A stretch of 64,000 bases of DNA, taken from assembly GCF_900108095.1 (NCBI RefSeq), contig NZ_FNWL01000001.1, forward strand, positions 682,001 through 746,000. The letters are read 5' to 3'. Under the pieces are notes generated by a model. It was not told the DNA's origin. It saw only the letters and a program-made list of their open reading frames with translations, and ran no database searches. Positions 8,398 to 16,421 of the stretch are shown here, one piece after another (the first letter of the stretch is position 1; every line of letters starts with the position of its first letter). The position numbers were made by a program, and so were the translations under genes. Source of the stretch: Natronorubrum sediminis. Lineage in GTDB: Archaea > Halobacteriota > Halobacteria > Halobacteriales > Natrialbaceae.

Positions 8398-9387
8398 ATG
8401 ACACCGAACTCGACCGACGAACGCCCGGACCGTCGAAACATCGGCTCTCGAGCGGAGCAACTCGATCGAGAGCGGACTGCGTTCGAACGGGTTCGGCTTT
8501 CCCGTAACACACTGAAACGGCTCGCGTTGGTTTGCGCGTTGTACCTCGGCGTTCTCCTGGCAATCTACGCGACCGTCGCCCGGACCGCTGGTCGGGCTGA
8601 GTTCCAGATAATCCCCATCGTAGTCGTTATTGCCTTCGTCTTCGAGGGGCTCGATTCGTCGGCTGGAATGGGGTTCGGAACGGCGCTAGCCCCGCTTTTA
8701 TTCATTCTCGGCTACGAACCGCTGCAGGTCGTTCCAATTCTCCTGCTTTCAGAGATGTTGACGGGACTCGTTGCCGGATTCGTCCACAACGAGTTCGATA
8801 ACGTACACTTCGAACTGGACCCAAGCAACGACGCAACCAAGTTAGTCGCGCTGTTTGCGACCGTCGGTTCGGTCGCCGTATTCACCTCAATCGTGCTCGT
8901 CTACGCAGCAGTCGAGCTCAATACGAACCTCATCAAAATGTACGTGGGAGGCGTCGTCGTCCTCATGGGCGCGAGCGGACTCGTTCGTGCGAAAATTGGC
9001 CCGAGTCTCACGTACCGGCCAAAGCTGTTGGTCGGCTTTGCCGTCCTGGCAGGAGTGAATAAGGGTATCGGCGGCGGAGGATACGGGCCCGTGATTACTC
9101 TCGGACAACTCTTTTCGGGCGTCTACGAGAAGAGTGCGACGGCGATCACGACCCTCTCCGAAGGAATCGTCTCGTTGGTCGGCGTCATCACGTTCTTTTT
9201 GATTACGATTCACGGGGTATCGATCGATCCGCTGCTTCTCCCGTCGATATTCGTCGGGGGATTCCTCGCAGCAATCTTCGCCCCGTATCTCGTGCGAATC
9301 GTCCCGAACGCGGTGTGGCGATACGTCATTCCCGGGTACGCGTTCCTCATCGGTATCTCAGCAATCGTTCTCGGTCTGGACGCCTAG
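8398..9387 (+). CDS. TSUP-family membrane transporter (TauE/SafE-like)
   Basis: Starting at the ATG at 8398 the protein has 329 residues. A ~45-residue charged N-terminus is followed by about eight hydrophobic helices in two sets, each opening with a small-residue-rich motif (FEGLDSSAGMGFGTALAPLLF and VNKGIGGGGYGPVITLGQLF). This two-repeat pattern is that of the TSUP/sulfite exporter family, which exports or imports sulfite, sulfonates or other small anions. The open frame extends 49 codons upstream without family features. The next gene is an MgtE-type transporter in the same direction 151 bp away. The substrate is unknown. Confidence 0.85.
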   Translation: MTPNSTDERPDRRNIGSRAEQLDRERTAFERVRLSRNTLKRLALVCALYLGVLLAIYATVARTAGRAEFQIIPIVVVIAFVFEGLDSSAGMGFGTALAPLLFILGYEPLQVVPILLLSEMLTGLVAGFVHNEFDNVHFELDPSNDATKLVALFATVGSVAVFTSIVLVYAAVELNTNLIKMYVGGVVVLMGASGLVRAKIGPSLTYRPKLLVGFAVLAGVNKGIGGGGYGPVITLGQLFSGVYEKSATAITTLSEGIVSLVGVITFFLITIHGVSIDPLLLPSIFVGGFLAAIFAPYLVRIVPNAVWRYVIPGYAFLIGISAIVLGLDA

Positions 9388-9538
9388 TCTAGACGGTGGG
9401 GTATCGTCGGGATATCTGGGTTATCGGTGACGTCCCCACCCAGGCGGTAATCTCGGTTTGATTACATTTTCTGACAAACACTCCTCGGAGTGAGCAGCGA
9501 CCCGTATTATCCGTATTGGGCCTGTACGTGCCTTGGAG

Positions 9539-10504
9539 ATGGCGTCACGAAGTATAGACGGACCGATCAGGAGCATCACGTCTACGGCGGTTCCCACGTG
9601 CCAGCCGGCGGACACTCGAGCAACCGTCCTCGACCAACTCGTCGGTCGGACGTGGGAAAGCGCGGATACGATCTACGTCCTCGAGGAGGGGACGCTCATT
9701 GGTCGTCTCGATATCACTACCCTTCTTCGATCAACCGATGACGTCCCCGCCTCACGGTTGATGGAGATACCACGTGCGCAGCTACGCCCCAGTACTGACC
9801 GGGAACACGCCATACTTCTCGCCATAACGGAGGATAGAGACGAGATTCCGGTCGTCGACAGCGACGGGCGGCTCATCGGTGCCGTGACCTCCCAGGCCAT
9901 CATCGATACGATGCACAAGGCGCACGTTGAGGATATACTCCTCCGTGCAGGGGTCCAAAAGACCGGGCGTCAGATGCTGGACGACTCGTCCGCTCGCGTT
10001 CGAATCGCTGTCCGGAGCCGGGCACCGTGGCTTCTGTTCGGTCTGGTAGCCGGATTGTGCCTCAGCCTAATCTCGAGCCAATTCGAGGCGACCATAGAAG
10101 AGACGATCGCTCTCGCATTCTTCCCGCCCGTTATCGCATACATTGCCGATTCAGTAGGAACGCAGTCAGAGGCCATCGCGATCAGGGCGTTTGCGATCGC
10201 TGACGTCGATTATGGGAGTTACGTTCATCAGGAACTGCTCGTCGGGATTGTCCTCGGCACCATGATCGGAATTCTCGGCGGCGTTGGAGCGTCGGTTATC
10301 GCTAACTCGTCGCAGATCGGTGTCGTCGTCGGACTGTCGCTGTTCGTTTCGAGTACCCTCGCGACCGTTCTCGCCTCCCTCATCCCGATTGGATTCATTA
10401 TGTTAGATGTGGACCCGGCCCTCGGCAGTGGTCCGCTCGCCACTGCGCTTCAGGACGCCTTTAGCATTGCAATCTACTTTCTGTTTGCACTTCTCTTACT
10501 TTGA
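9539..10504 (+). CDS. MgtE/SLC41-type divalent cation transporter with CBS domains
   Basis: From the ATG at 9539 the protein has 321 residues. Residues about 20-125 form a CBS-domain pair-like region (TIYVLEEGTLIGRLDITTLL; IPVVDSDGRLIGAVTSQAIID), and residues about 155-321 form the five-helix MgtE membrane domain. The pore-lining motif, usually a PxxxGNxGxQ pattern, appears as FFPPVIAYIADSVGTQSEA. The conserved DPALGSGPLATALQDAFSI near the C-terminus carries the acidic selectivity residue of the family. The N-terminal MgtE superhelical domain is absent, so this is a short form. Mg2+ or another divalent cation is likely. A TTG two codons upstream is an alternative start. Confidence 0.85.
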   Translation: MASRSIDGPIRSITSTAVPTCQPADTRATVLDQLVGRTWESADTIYVLEEGTLIGRLDITTLLRSTDDVPASRLMEIPRAQLRPSTDREHAILLAITEDRDEIPVVDSDGRLIGAVTSQAIIDTMHKAHVEDILLRAGVQKTGRQMLDDSSARVRIAVRSRAPWLLFGLVAGLCLSLISSQFEATIEETIALAFFPPVIAYIADSVGTQSEAIAIRAFAIADVDYGSYVHQELLVGIVLGTMIGILGGVGASVIANSSQIGVVVGLSLFVSSTLATVLASLIPIGFIMLDVDPALGSGPLATALQDAFSIAIYFLFALLLL

Positions 10505-10912
10505 TCCGCGCGTTTCGAGGGAGAATCACCAGGAAGTTCATCGTTCGAGGAGTGCGAACCTGATTGCAGGCCGTCCGTCGACGCTCGAGAGTTTCGGCTC
10601 ACGATTGTGACTGGTACCGACTGGAACGCCACGGCGTGATCGGTAATGATTGTTAACTTGACTCGTGCACCCGCCGATCGAATACGTTTTCCACCGACCG
10701 TATACCCCGATCTTGCAAAGGTTGTTCTCGCCAGTGATAGTCGACGCCGTCGTTGAAGGCCAAATTAGCGAACAGGACCCCACATCAGATCGCAGATCCA
10801 CTCGCTCGAGTCGCCATACGCGACCGTTCGCTATACACGACCATCCGTCACACGATCGTTCGCCCCGCGTGAATGAGGATGGTTTTTCTGTGACGCCATC
10901 CACACGTCGAGT
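10505..10912. other. Intergenic stretch without a convincing gene
   Basis: The 408 bp between the MgtE-type gene and the small membrane protein hold open frames on both strands, but their products are basic and Ser/Arg-rich, unlike the acidic proteome around them. I see no RNA gene or repeat here. A T-rich patch near 10886 lies close to the position expected for the next gene's promoter. Confidence 0.5.
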
Positions 10913-11146
10913 ATGGGATCAGGGAGATCACTGCCCAGAACGCCGATCGAGTGGTACATGCTCGGCCTCCTTCTCGTCGTCCTCAACGTCGGGATCTTGC
11001 TCGTCACCGGCCATCCGTTGCTCGAGGCGGTGGCGATGGGGCTGTTTTACGGCCTCATGCTCGCGTTACTCATCGTTGTGGCAGCGGGCGTCTGGAGCAC
11101 CGTCCGCGGCGACGAAGAGACGCCGGATGCCGATTCGATGGAGTAA
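10913..11146 (+). CDS. Small two-helix membrane protein
   Basis: This 77-residue protein has two hydrophobic helices (WYMLGLLLVVLNVGILLVTG and EAVAMGLFYGLMLALLIVVAAGVW) and a charged tail rich in D and E. It looks like many small uncharacterised haloarchaeal membrane proteins. No enzymatic motif is seen. The acidic tail and the hydrophobic pattern support a real gene, but function is unknown. Confidence 0.65.
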   Translation: MGSGRSLPRTPIEWYMLGLLLVVLNVGILLVTGHPLLEAVAMGLFYGLMLALLIVVAAGVWSTVRGDEETPDADSME

Positions 11147-11226
11147 CCGAATTCGAATACCCTCGCGGATGATCTGAGGGACTCACCGATTGGTTTGCGC
11201 ACAGATCCGAGCGAATCGCCAGCCGG

Positions 11227-12222
11227 TTATTCTCGTCGTCGATAGGTTCGCGCGCCGTCCTTGCAGTCGTAGGCGACGAGTCCCCGATTCTCGAGCGTGC
11301 CGAGCGCCCCCAATGCGTCCATTACTGGTGCCGTATACTGAACGCTACCCGCTCGTTCCACGGCGATCTCGAGGGGCGTCGCGGGTTCGACTCGTTCGAG
11401 CGCCGCGAGCGTTTCCTCGAGCAACCGGTCGAGTCGCTCACGGGTGCGCGTCGCGACGCGTTTCGGGTCCGTGAACGTCGGCCCGTGGCCCGGAAACGCG
11501 TGCGTCGCGCTCGTCTCGAGGAACCGATCCATCGCGTCGTAGTAGCGATCGACGCCCTCGTACGCGCCGCGATCGATCCCGGCGTGGAACGTCCCCGCGC
11601 GGAACGGTTCGATAAGCGCGTCGCCGGAGAATAGGGCCGTCGTCCCCTCGAGATCGACCTCGTAGCTCAGGTGGTTTTGCTCGTGTCCCGGCGTCTCGAA
11701 CGTACGGAACTCGTGCGTGCCGATCGAAACCGACGTTTCGGGCTCGATCGGCTGCGTTGTCGCCGGGTCGAGCAGCCGCCGATCCCGGTGAAAGGAGTCG
11801 ACTTCGGAGTCGACGATCTCCTCGAGATCCTCGCCGGTGTAACCCGTCGACCGGGCCGTCTCGCGAACGGTCGAGCGAACCGTCTCGGGGTCTCGCTCGA
11901 GGCGCTCGAGCGACGCCGCCGGACCGTGGATCGTCGCCCCCGCGTCGGAAAGCGTCGGCACCTGCCCGATGTGATCGCTGTGGGCGTGCGTCACGAGCAC
12001 GTGGTCGATATCTGCAGGCGAGTAGTCGAACTCGGCGAGGCTTCGCTCGAGTGTCGCTTCGGAGGCGTCGGTCTGTCGGCCGGCGTCGATCAGTATGGGT
12101 TCGGGGCCGTCGAGGAGGTAGGCGGCGACGTGTTTCGGCGGCCACGGGACGTCGAACTCGAGACGATGAAGCGTCGAGAACGCAGATTTGCCTCGAACAG
12201 CACCGTCGGCGTCAGTCGTCAT
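11227..12222 (-). CDS. Metallo-beta-lactamase-fold hydrolase with C-terminal helical domain
   Basis: The 331-residue protein carries the MBL zinc motif H79-x-H81-x-D83-H84 (VTHAHSDHIG), a later ETPGHEQNHL, the bridging Asp in LFSGDALIE and a last His in AFPGHGPTF. The C-terminal ~90 residues resemble the winged-helix-like LACTB2-type extension (VMDALGALGTLENRGLVAY). The group includes glyoxalase II-like thioester hydrolases and LACTB2-like nucleases. All zinc ligands are present, so it should be active. The substrate is unknown. It is divergent from tfe with about 200 bp between the two. Confidence 0.85.
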   Translation of the reverse strand: MTTDADGAVRGKSAFSTLHRLEFDVPWPPKHVAAYLLDGPEPILIDAGRQTDASEATLERSLAEFDYSPADIDHVLVTHAHSDHIGQVPTLSDAGATIHGPAASLERLERDPETVRSTVRETARSTGYTGEDLEEIVDSEVDSFHRDRRLLDPATTQPIEPETSVSIGTHEFRTFETPGHEQNHLSYEVDLEGTTALFSGDALIEPFRAGTFHAGIDRGAYEGVDRYYDAMDRFLETSATHAFPGHGPTFTDPKRVATRTRERLDRLLEETLAALERVEPATPLEIAVERAGSVQYTAPVMDALGALGTLENRGLVAYDCKDGARTYRRRE

Positions 12223-12390
12223 CGACTCGAAAACGGCGACGGACGACCGTGAATGTTACTCTCTACCGTCTCACCGAATAGCAAGACTGCGGTCGGATGC
12301 GGACGGGGAGCATACCGGATGGTGGACACGCTCGGCCAGCGTGGCAACGAAGCGTGGGCAACGCCGGCCTGTGCGCCGTCGCTCACAAGA

Positions 12391-12398
12391 CTTAATGG
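12391..12398 (+). promoter_or_regulatory. TATA-like box of tfe
   Basis: CTTAATGG is centred about 28 bp before the tfe ATG, which suits a leaderless transcript of the tfe, DUF2110, DUF5803 unit. Confidence 0.45.
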
Positions 12399-12421
12399 CC
12401 AGACGCCGTTACGGGTGGGTA

Positions 12422-12949
12422 ATGGCTTTTGAGGACCTGCTCGAGGATCCAGTCATCCAAAAGTACCTACACGAGCTGGTCGGTCCCAAAGGAATGCCCG
12501 TCGCGGCCGCGCCGCCAGACGGGGAAGTGACCGACGAGGAGCTCTCTGAGGAACTGGATCTCGAGTTGAACGACGTGCGGCGGGCGCTGTTTATCCTGTA
12601 CGAAAACGACCTCGCGACGTATCGCCGACTGCGAGACGAGGACTCGGGGTGGCTCACCTACCTCTGGACGTTCCAGTACGACAACATCCCGGAGAATCTC
12701 GAGGAAGAGATGTATCGCCTCTACGACGCCCTCGAGGATCGCCGCGAGTACGAGCGAACACACGAGTTCTACCTCTGTGAAATTTGTTCCATCCGCTTCG
12801 AGTTCGGCGAGGCGATGGACTTTGGCTTCGAGTGCCCCGAGTGTGGCTCGCCGCTCGAATCGATGGACAACGACCGACTCGTCACCTCGATGGACGACCG
12901 CCTCGACGCGCTCGAGGACGAACTCAACATCGACGGTGCGGACGCCTGA
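12422..12949 (+). CDS. tfe: Transcription initiation factor E, alpha subunit (TFE)
   Basis: The 175-residue protein is the archaeal homologue of TFIIE-alpha. It helps TBP/TFB-bound RNA polymerase open promoters. The N-terminal winged helix (residues about 8-80) is followed by a helical linker and a zinc ribbon with C119-x2-C122 and C138-x2-C141. Length is normal. The start at 12422 gives the typical MAFEDLLEDPVIQKYL. The reading frame runs 78 codons further upstream without family features. The stop codon overlaps the next start (TGATG), so it is cotranscribed with the DUF2110 gene, a common haloarchaeal arrangement. Confidence 0.95.
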   Translation: MAFEDLLEDPVIQKYLHELVGPKGMPVAAAPPDGEVTDEELSEELDLELNDVRRALFILYENDLATYRRLRDEDSGWLTYLWTFQYDNIPENLEEEMYRLYDALEDRREYERTHEFYLCEICSIRFEFGEAMDFGFECPECGSPLESMDNDRLVTSMDDRLDALEDELNIDGADA

Positions 12950-13653
12950 TGGTCGTACTCGCAACCAAACTCTACGTCGAGGGCGACGCCCGCGAACGAT
13001 CGCTCGATTCCCTGCGATCGCTCGTCGCCAACGAGGTCGGCGACCTCGACGTCGAGTTCGACATCGGCATCCGCCACGACGACTTTCCGTCCGTGACCGT
13101 CGAAGGTGAAGACGCGACCGTCGCCAGAAACGTCCTCCGCGAGGAGTTCGGCGAAATCGTCCCCGACCTCGAGGTGGGTGAAACCTACATCGGCACGCTC
13201 GAGTCCTGGGACGACGACGGGTTCGTCCTCGACGCCGGACAGGGTGACGGCGTGCGTATTCCAGCGGACGAACTCGGACTTGGCCCGGGATCGCCCGAAC
13301 AGATTCGTGAACGCTACGGATTGGTCCAGCACCTGCCACTCGAGTTCGTCTACGGTGGTGAGGGATCCGACGCAGGCGACGATGGAGCGTCTCCGAGTCG
13401 ACTCGCCGACGAAGCCCAGGACCGACTCTACGAGTGGACGCGCGGCGACGGCCGACTCAACGTCAACAGCGCCACGCGAGCGGAAGTTCGAGCGACGCTC
13501 AACCGCGCCGGCCACGCGCAAGATTACGTCACCGTCGAGCGACTCGGCTTGCTCGAGCAGAGCGTCATCTGCACCGAGGGGACCGACCCACCCGGACTGT
13601 TAGCGAGCGTCGGCGAGTATCTCCCAGCGGAGCTCCGCTGTGTCGTTCCATAA
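12949..13653 (+). CDS. DUF2110 family protein
   Basis: Starting at the ATG that overlaps the tfe stop codon, the protein has 234 residues. It begins with MVVLATKLYVEGDARERSLDSL, continues with an OB/RNA-binding-like segment (ETYIGTLESWDDDGFVLDAGQGDGVRIP) and a helical middle (LFEWTRGDGR-like, here LYEWTRGDGRLNVNSATRAEV), and ends in a segment resembling a stress on translation-type fold. DUF2110 is conserved beside tfe in archaea, so a link to transcription or RNA is plausible, but the function is not known. The tfe overlap decides the start. Confidence 0.85.
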   Translation: MVVLATKLYVEGDARERSLDSLRSLVANEVGDLDVEFDIGIRHDDFPSVTVEGEDATVARNVLREEFGEIVPDLEVGETYIGTLESWDDDGFVLDAGQGDGVRIPADELGLGPGSPEQIRERYGLVQHLPLEFVYGGEGSDAGDDGASPSRLADEAQDRLYEWTRGDGRLNVNSATRAEVRATLNRAGHAQDYVTVERLGLLEQSVICTEGTDPPGLLASVGEYLPAELRCVVP

Positions 13654-13654
13654 T

Positions 13655-14428
13655 ATGAATCGACGGCTCGTCCTCGGCGTTATCGCGGTTTGCTTGCTCG
13701 TCGGTCTCGCTGGATGTTCGATGTTCTTCGGTGACATCTCCGACGAGGAACTCGATCAAGAGCAGGAGTACGACGACCTCAGAGACAGCGACGCCGACGT
13801 CGCCATCGATATCGAAAGCGGCGGCCTGTTCAGTAGCGGCGAGTTCCGCGCAGTTTACGACCTCGAGGAGCGCGAGGAGATCGCATTGTATCGGTCGAAT
13901 ATCCACGCCGACGAACCACTCGATATTCGCGCCGTCAGGTACTGGGATTCGGACGGAACCGAAATAACGGGCTCGGAACTCGAGGTCGATCAGGGTCAAG
14001 AACACACCGTCGTGACGTTGCCAGACGAAAACGGAACGCTCGCGTTCACCGGCGACGCCGGACGGCACACGTTCGATCTCCCGGCGTACGTCGAGGGCTC
14101 CTACGAAGTAACCCTGCCGCCGGGATATCGTAGCTCTGCGTTCCTCTTCGGAGAGGTCACGCCGGGGGGCTACGAACGCGACGTCGTCGACGATCAGGAA
14201 CACCTGACCTGGGAGGAGGTAGATAGCACGCTGGCGCTGCAGTACTACCAGACACGTGACATCCCGATATTCCTCGGTCTCGTCACGGTCGTCAGCGTCA
14301 TCGGCGGAATCGGTATCGCCTACTACTACCGAAAGGTCAAACGGCTCAAAGAGCAACGCGAGGAACTCGGACTTGACATCGATATCGACGACGACGATAA
14401 CGACGGCCCGCCGCCGGGAATGCGCTAA
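13655..14428 (+). CDS. DUF5803-like membrane-anchored lipoprotein
   Basis: From the ATG at 13655, 1 bp after the previous stop codon, the protein has 257 residues. It has a lipobox-like leader (LLVGLAGCS), a beta-rich extracellular part of about 190 residues, a C-terminal transmembrane helix (PIFLGLVTVVSVIGGIGIAYYY) and a short charged cytoplasmic tail ending in a run of Asp. The family is known in haloarchaea next to DUF2110 (DUF5803, named from memory). An alternative start lies five codons upstream inside the previous gene. Dual anchoring, lipid at the N-terminus and helix at the C-terminus, is the notable feature. Function unknown. Confidence 0.78.
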   Translation: MNRRLVLGVIAVCLLVGLAGCSMFFGDISDEELDQEQEYDDLRDSDADVAIDIESGGLFSSGEFRAVYDLEEREEIALYRSNIHADEPLDIRAVRYWDSDGTEITGSELEVDQGQEHTVVTLPDENGTLAFTGDAGRHTFDLPAYVEGSYEVTLPPGYRSSAFLFGEVTPGGYERDVVDDQEHLTWEEVDSTLALQYYQTRDIPIFLGLVTVVSVIGGIGIAYYYRKVKRLKEQREELGLDIDIDDDDNDGPPPGMR

Positions 14429-14511
14429 CGCCTCTCCTCGCGCGAAATCGTTCTTTTGTCCCAACCGTCCGAGAAAGCGAAGTGGTCGGCGTCTGATGAT
14501 GAACTACCGAA

Positions 14512-14970
14512 CTACTCGTGGATCGCGCGTTCGTCGAGCCAGATTACGTCCTCGTCACCGATTTCGATCCGTCCTTTGACGTGGGCGAGTCCTGTTCCCG
14601 TTTGTGTCGCCTCGAGGTCGGCCGGTTGGACCCGTTTCGTGACGTCGACCTCGTCGACGAGCCACCCGTGGGTACGCTCGGTATCGTCGCTCGGGGCGAA
14701 GACGATGAGTTTTGGCTCGTCGACGCGGGACGTCGTTCTGGCAGCCGAGGAAAAGGCTCTAGGGAGGTCGACGACCTGGACGTGCGTCCCGTCAACCGTG
14801 ACGGACCCGGCGTTCCACGGATCTGACGCGTCGGCGAGCGCCTCGTCGTCGGAGACGCCGAAGACCGAGGCGACGGTATCGGCATCGACGCAGTATCGGT
14901 CGTCTGTGAGGTCGAAGGTGAGAACGGTAACACGTTCGTTGGTATCGTCGGGAGGTGGCGACGACGGCAT
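14512..14970 (-). CDS. cheW: CheW-domain chemotaxis coupling protein
   Basis: The 152-residue protein is a single CheW domain, an SH3-like double barrel that couples CheA to receptors. It matches in its opening strand (VTVLTFDLTDDRYCVDADTV), the mid-domain segment (VDGTHVQVVDLPRAF) and the terminal GRIEIGDEDVIWLDE. It is on the opposite strand to the rest of the che genes and diverges from the second CheW (15115) across 144 bp, where both promoters must lie. It is a second, diverged coupling protein that could serve a different receptor set. Confidence 0.85.
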   Translation of the reverse strand: MPSSPPPDDTNERVTVLTFDLTDDRYCVDADTVASVFGVSDDEALADASDPWNAGSVTVDGTHVQVVDLPRAFSSAARTTSRVDEPKLIVFAPSDDTERTHGWLVDEVDVTKRVQPADLEATQTGTGLAHVKGRIEIGDEDVIWLDERAIHE

Positions 14971-15114
14971 GCTGTTCTGATCGTTTTCTCCACTGGAATA
15001 AAGTGTTTAGGTTTCGAGGCGTCGAACCCGCTGTGTCACGGGCGGTGTGGCGCGGTCGTGGCGTGTCGGTGGAGTCAATGTTTTATTGATGGAATGTGAT
15101 TGACGAGCAAGAAC

Positions 15115-15915
15115 ATGACTCCGGACCTCTCCGAACGACTCCTCGGAATCGACATCGACGACGCGTCCGACGGTGGTCGAAACGGCGAAGGCGCCAGCCC
15201 GGTCGACCAAGAGGAGCGCGAACAGTTCCTCTTCGTCGGACTGGGCGAACACCGTTTTGCGTTGCCGATTGACGCGGTACAGACACTTGCAGACGTTCCC
15301 GAGGACGTGACACGCGTCCCGCGTTCTCCCAAACCGATCGAGGGCCTGATGGACCTTCGCGGAGAGATTACTGCGGTCGTCGACCCGCACGTTCACTTTC
15401 CGGACATCGAAGCCGACGAGCGAAACGGACGCGAGCGATTGCTCGTGTTGGATCGACCGACCGATCAGCAATCAGCAGCCATTCGAGTCGACGACGTGAT
15501 CGGCGTCGAATCGATCGGTGTGAGCAAGGTACACGACAAATCGACCGTCGAAGACCGACCGTTTTCGGGCGACTCGTTGGCACACCCACTCGTCGATGCG
15601 CTCATCGAACAGGAACGCTCACCCTCGACGCAATCGATCCGTGCCTCGAGGCCAACGGGTACCGACACCGCGAATCCACTCGATCTACCCGCCGACTCCA
15701 GTGACACGTCACTGTCAACGATGCAGGATCGGATCGACGGCGACACTCGAGAAAGCGACGGCGAGTCGTTCGAACTCGAGTCGACGGAGCACTCGAACGA
15801 ATCGGCGCAGTCGTCGGTCGCCGCTGACACAGAGACGCCCCGGGAAGTCGTTCTCGAGGCGACGCCGCTGCTCAACGTCGAACGATTGTTGTTGGCGTCT
15901 GGCACGCAAACGTAG
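15115..15915 (+). CDS. cheW: CheW with long acidic C-terminal extension
   Basis: The 266-residue protein has the CheW domain in residues about 38-165 (EQFLFVGLGEHRFALPIDAV...GLMDLRGEITAVVDPHVHF...AIRVDDVIGVESI). A further ~100 residues rich in S, T, D and E follow, ending in a short hydrophobic patch (VVLEATPLLNVERLLLAS). Ordinary CheW proteins stop after about 150 residues. The final patch could be a docking helix. It heads the che cluster, 143 bp before cheY. The ATG at 15115 is preferred over a TTG five codons earlier. Confidence 0.88.
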   Translation: MTPDLSERLLGIDIDDASDGGRNGEGASPVDQEEREQFLFVGLGEHRFALPIDAVQTLADVPEDVTRVPRSPKPIEGLMDLRGEITAVVDPHVHFPDIEADERNGRERLLVLDRPTDQQSAAIRVDDVIGVESIGVSKVHDKSTVEDRPFSGDSLAHPLVDALIEQERSPSTQSIRASRPTGTDTANPLDLPADSSDTSLSTMQDRIDGDTRESDGESFELESTEHSNESAQSSVAADTETPREVVLEATPLLNVERLLLASGTQT

Positions 15916-16026
15916 CGGATCTGGCGCGCGAACGTCCGGAAATCGGAGTCGGGTTTGTAACAGGGTCTTCGTTCCGTATTCGATGTTTATCACAGTTGAT
16001 AATAGGGAGACAGCATTTATGGTAGT

Positions 16027-16034
16027 CGTATTTC
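16027..16034 (+). promoter_or_regulatory. TATA-like box of the cheY transcript
   Basis: CGTATTTC is centred about 28 bp before the cheY ATG within an AT-rich intergenic region. It is the probable promoter of the long cheYBACCDR unit. Confidence 0.45.
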
Positions 16035-16058
16035 TATCAGCGTTTGGTGTACTACTGA

Positions 16059-16421
16059 ATGTCGACAGGGGTGCTCATCGTGGACGATTCTCATTTTATG
16101 CGGAATTTACTGCGCCAAATTTTGGAACAGGAATACCGCATTCTCGGAGAAGCGTCTAACGGAGCAGAAGCAGTGAAACTGTACAAAGAACACGAACCCG
16201 ACATCGTCATGATGGACATCGTGATGCCCAAGTGTAACGGCATCAAGGCGACCGCGGCGATCAAAAAGATCGACCCGAGCGCTCGCGTCATCATGTGTAC
16301 GAGTGTCGGCCAGCGTGAGAAAATGAAACTCGCCGTGAAAGCTGGTGCGGACGGCTACGTGACGAAGCCGTTCGAAGAACCCAGCGTCAGAAAGGCCCTC
16401 ACAGACGTCGCTACGGCATGA
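16059..16421 (+). CDS. cheY: Chemotaxis response regulator CheY
   Basis: This 120-residue single receiver domain has the acidic pair D9/D10, phospho-acceptor D53 (in VMMDIVMP), the switch Thr/Ser at T81-S82 and K103 in VTKPF. Phospho-CheY in archaea signals to the archaellum motor through CheF, which is not in this window. The stop codon overlaps the cheB start (ATGA), so translation is coupled. All key residues are present. Confidence 0.97.
   Translation: MSTGVLIVDDSHFMRNLLRQILEQEYRILGEASNGAEAVKLYKEHEPDIVMMDIVMPKCNGIKATAAIKKIDPSARVIMCTSVGQREKMKLAVKAGADGYVTKPFEEPSVRKALTDVATA

Noticed and set aside
10538-10903. 121-residue minus-strand frame between the MgtE-type gene and the small membrane protein
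   Set aside because: The amino-acid composition is not acidic, no family is recognised, and the codon pattern does not match neighbours.
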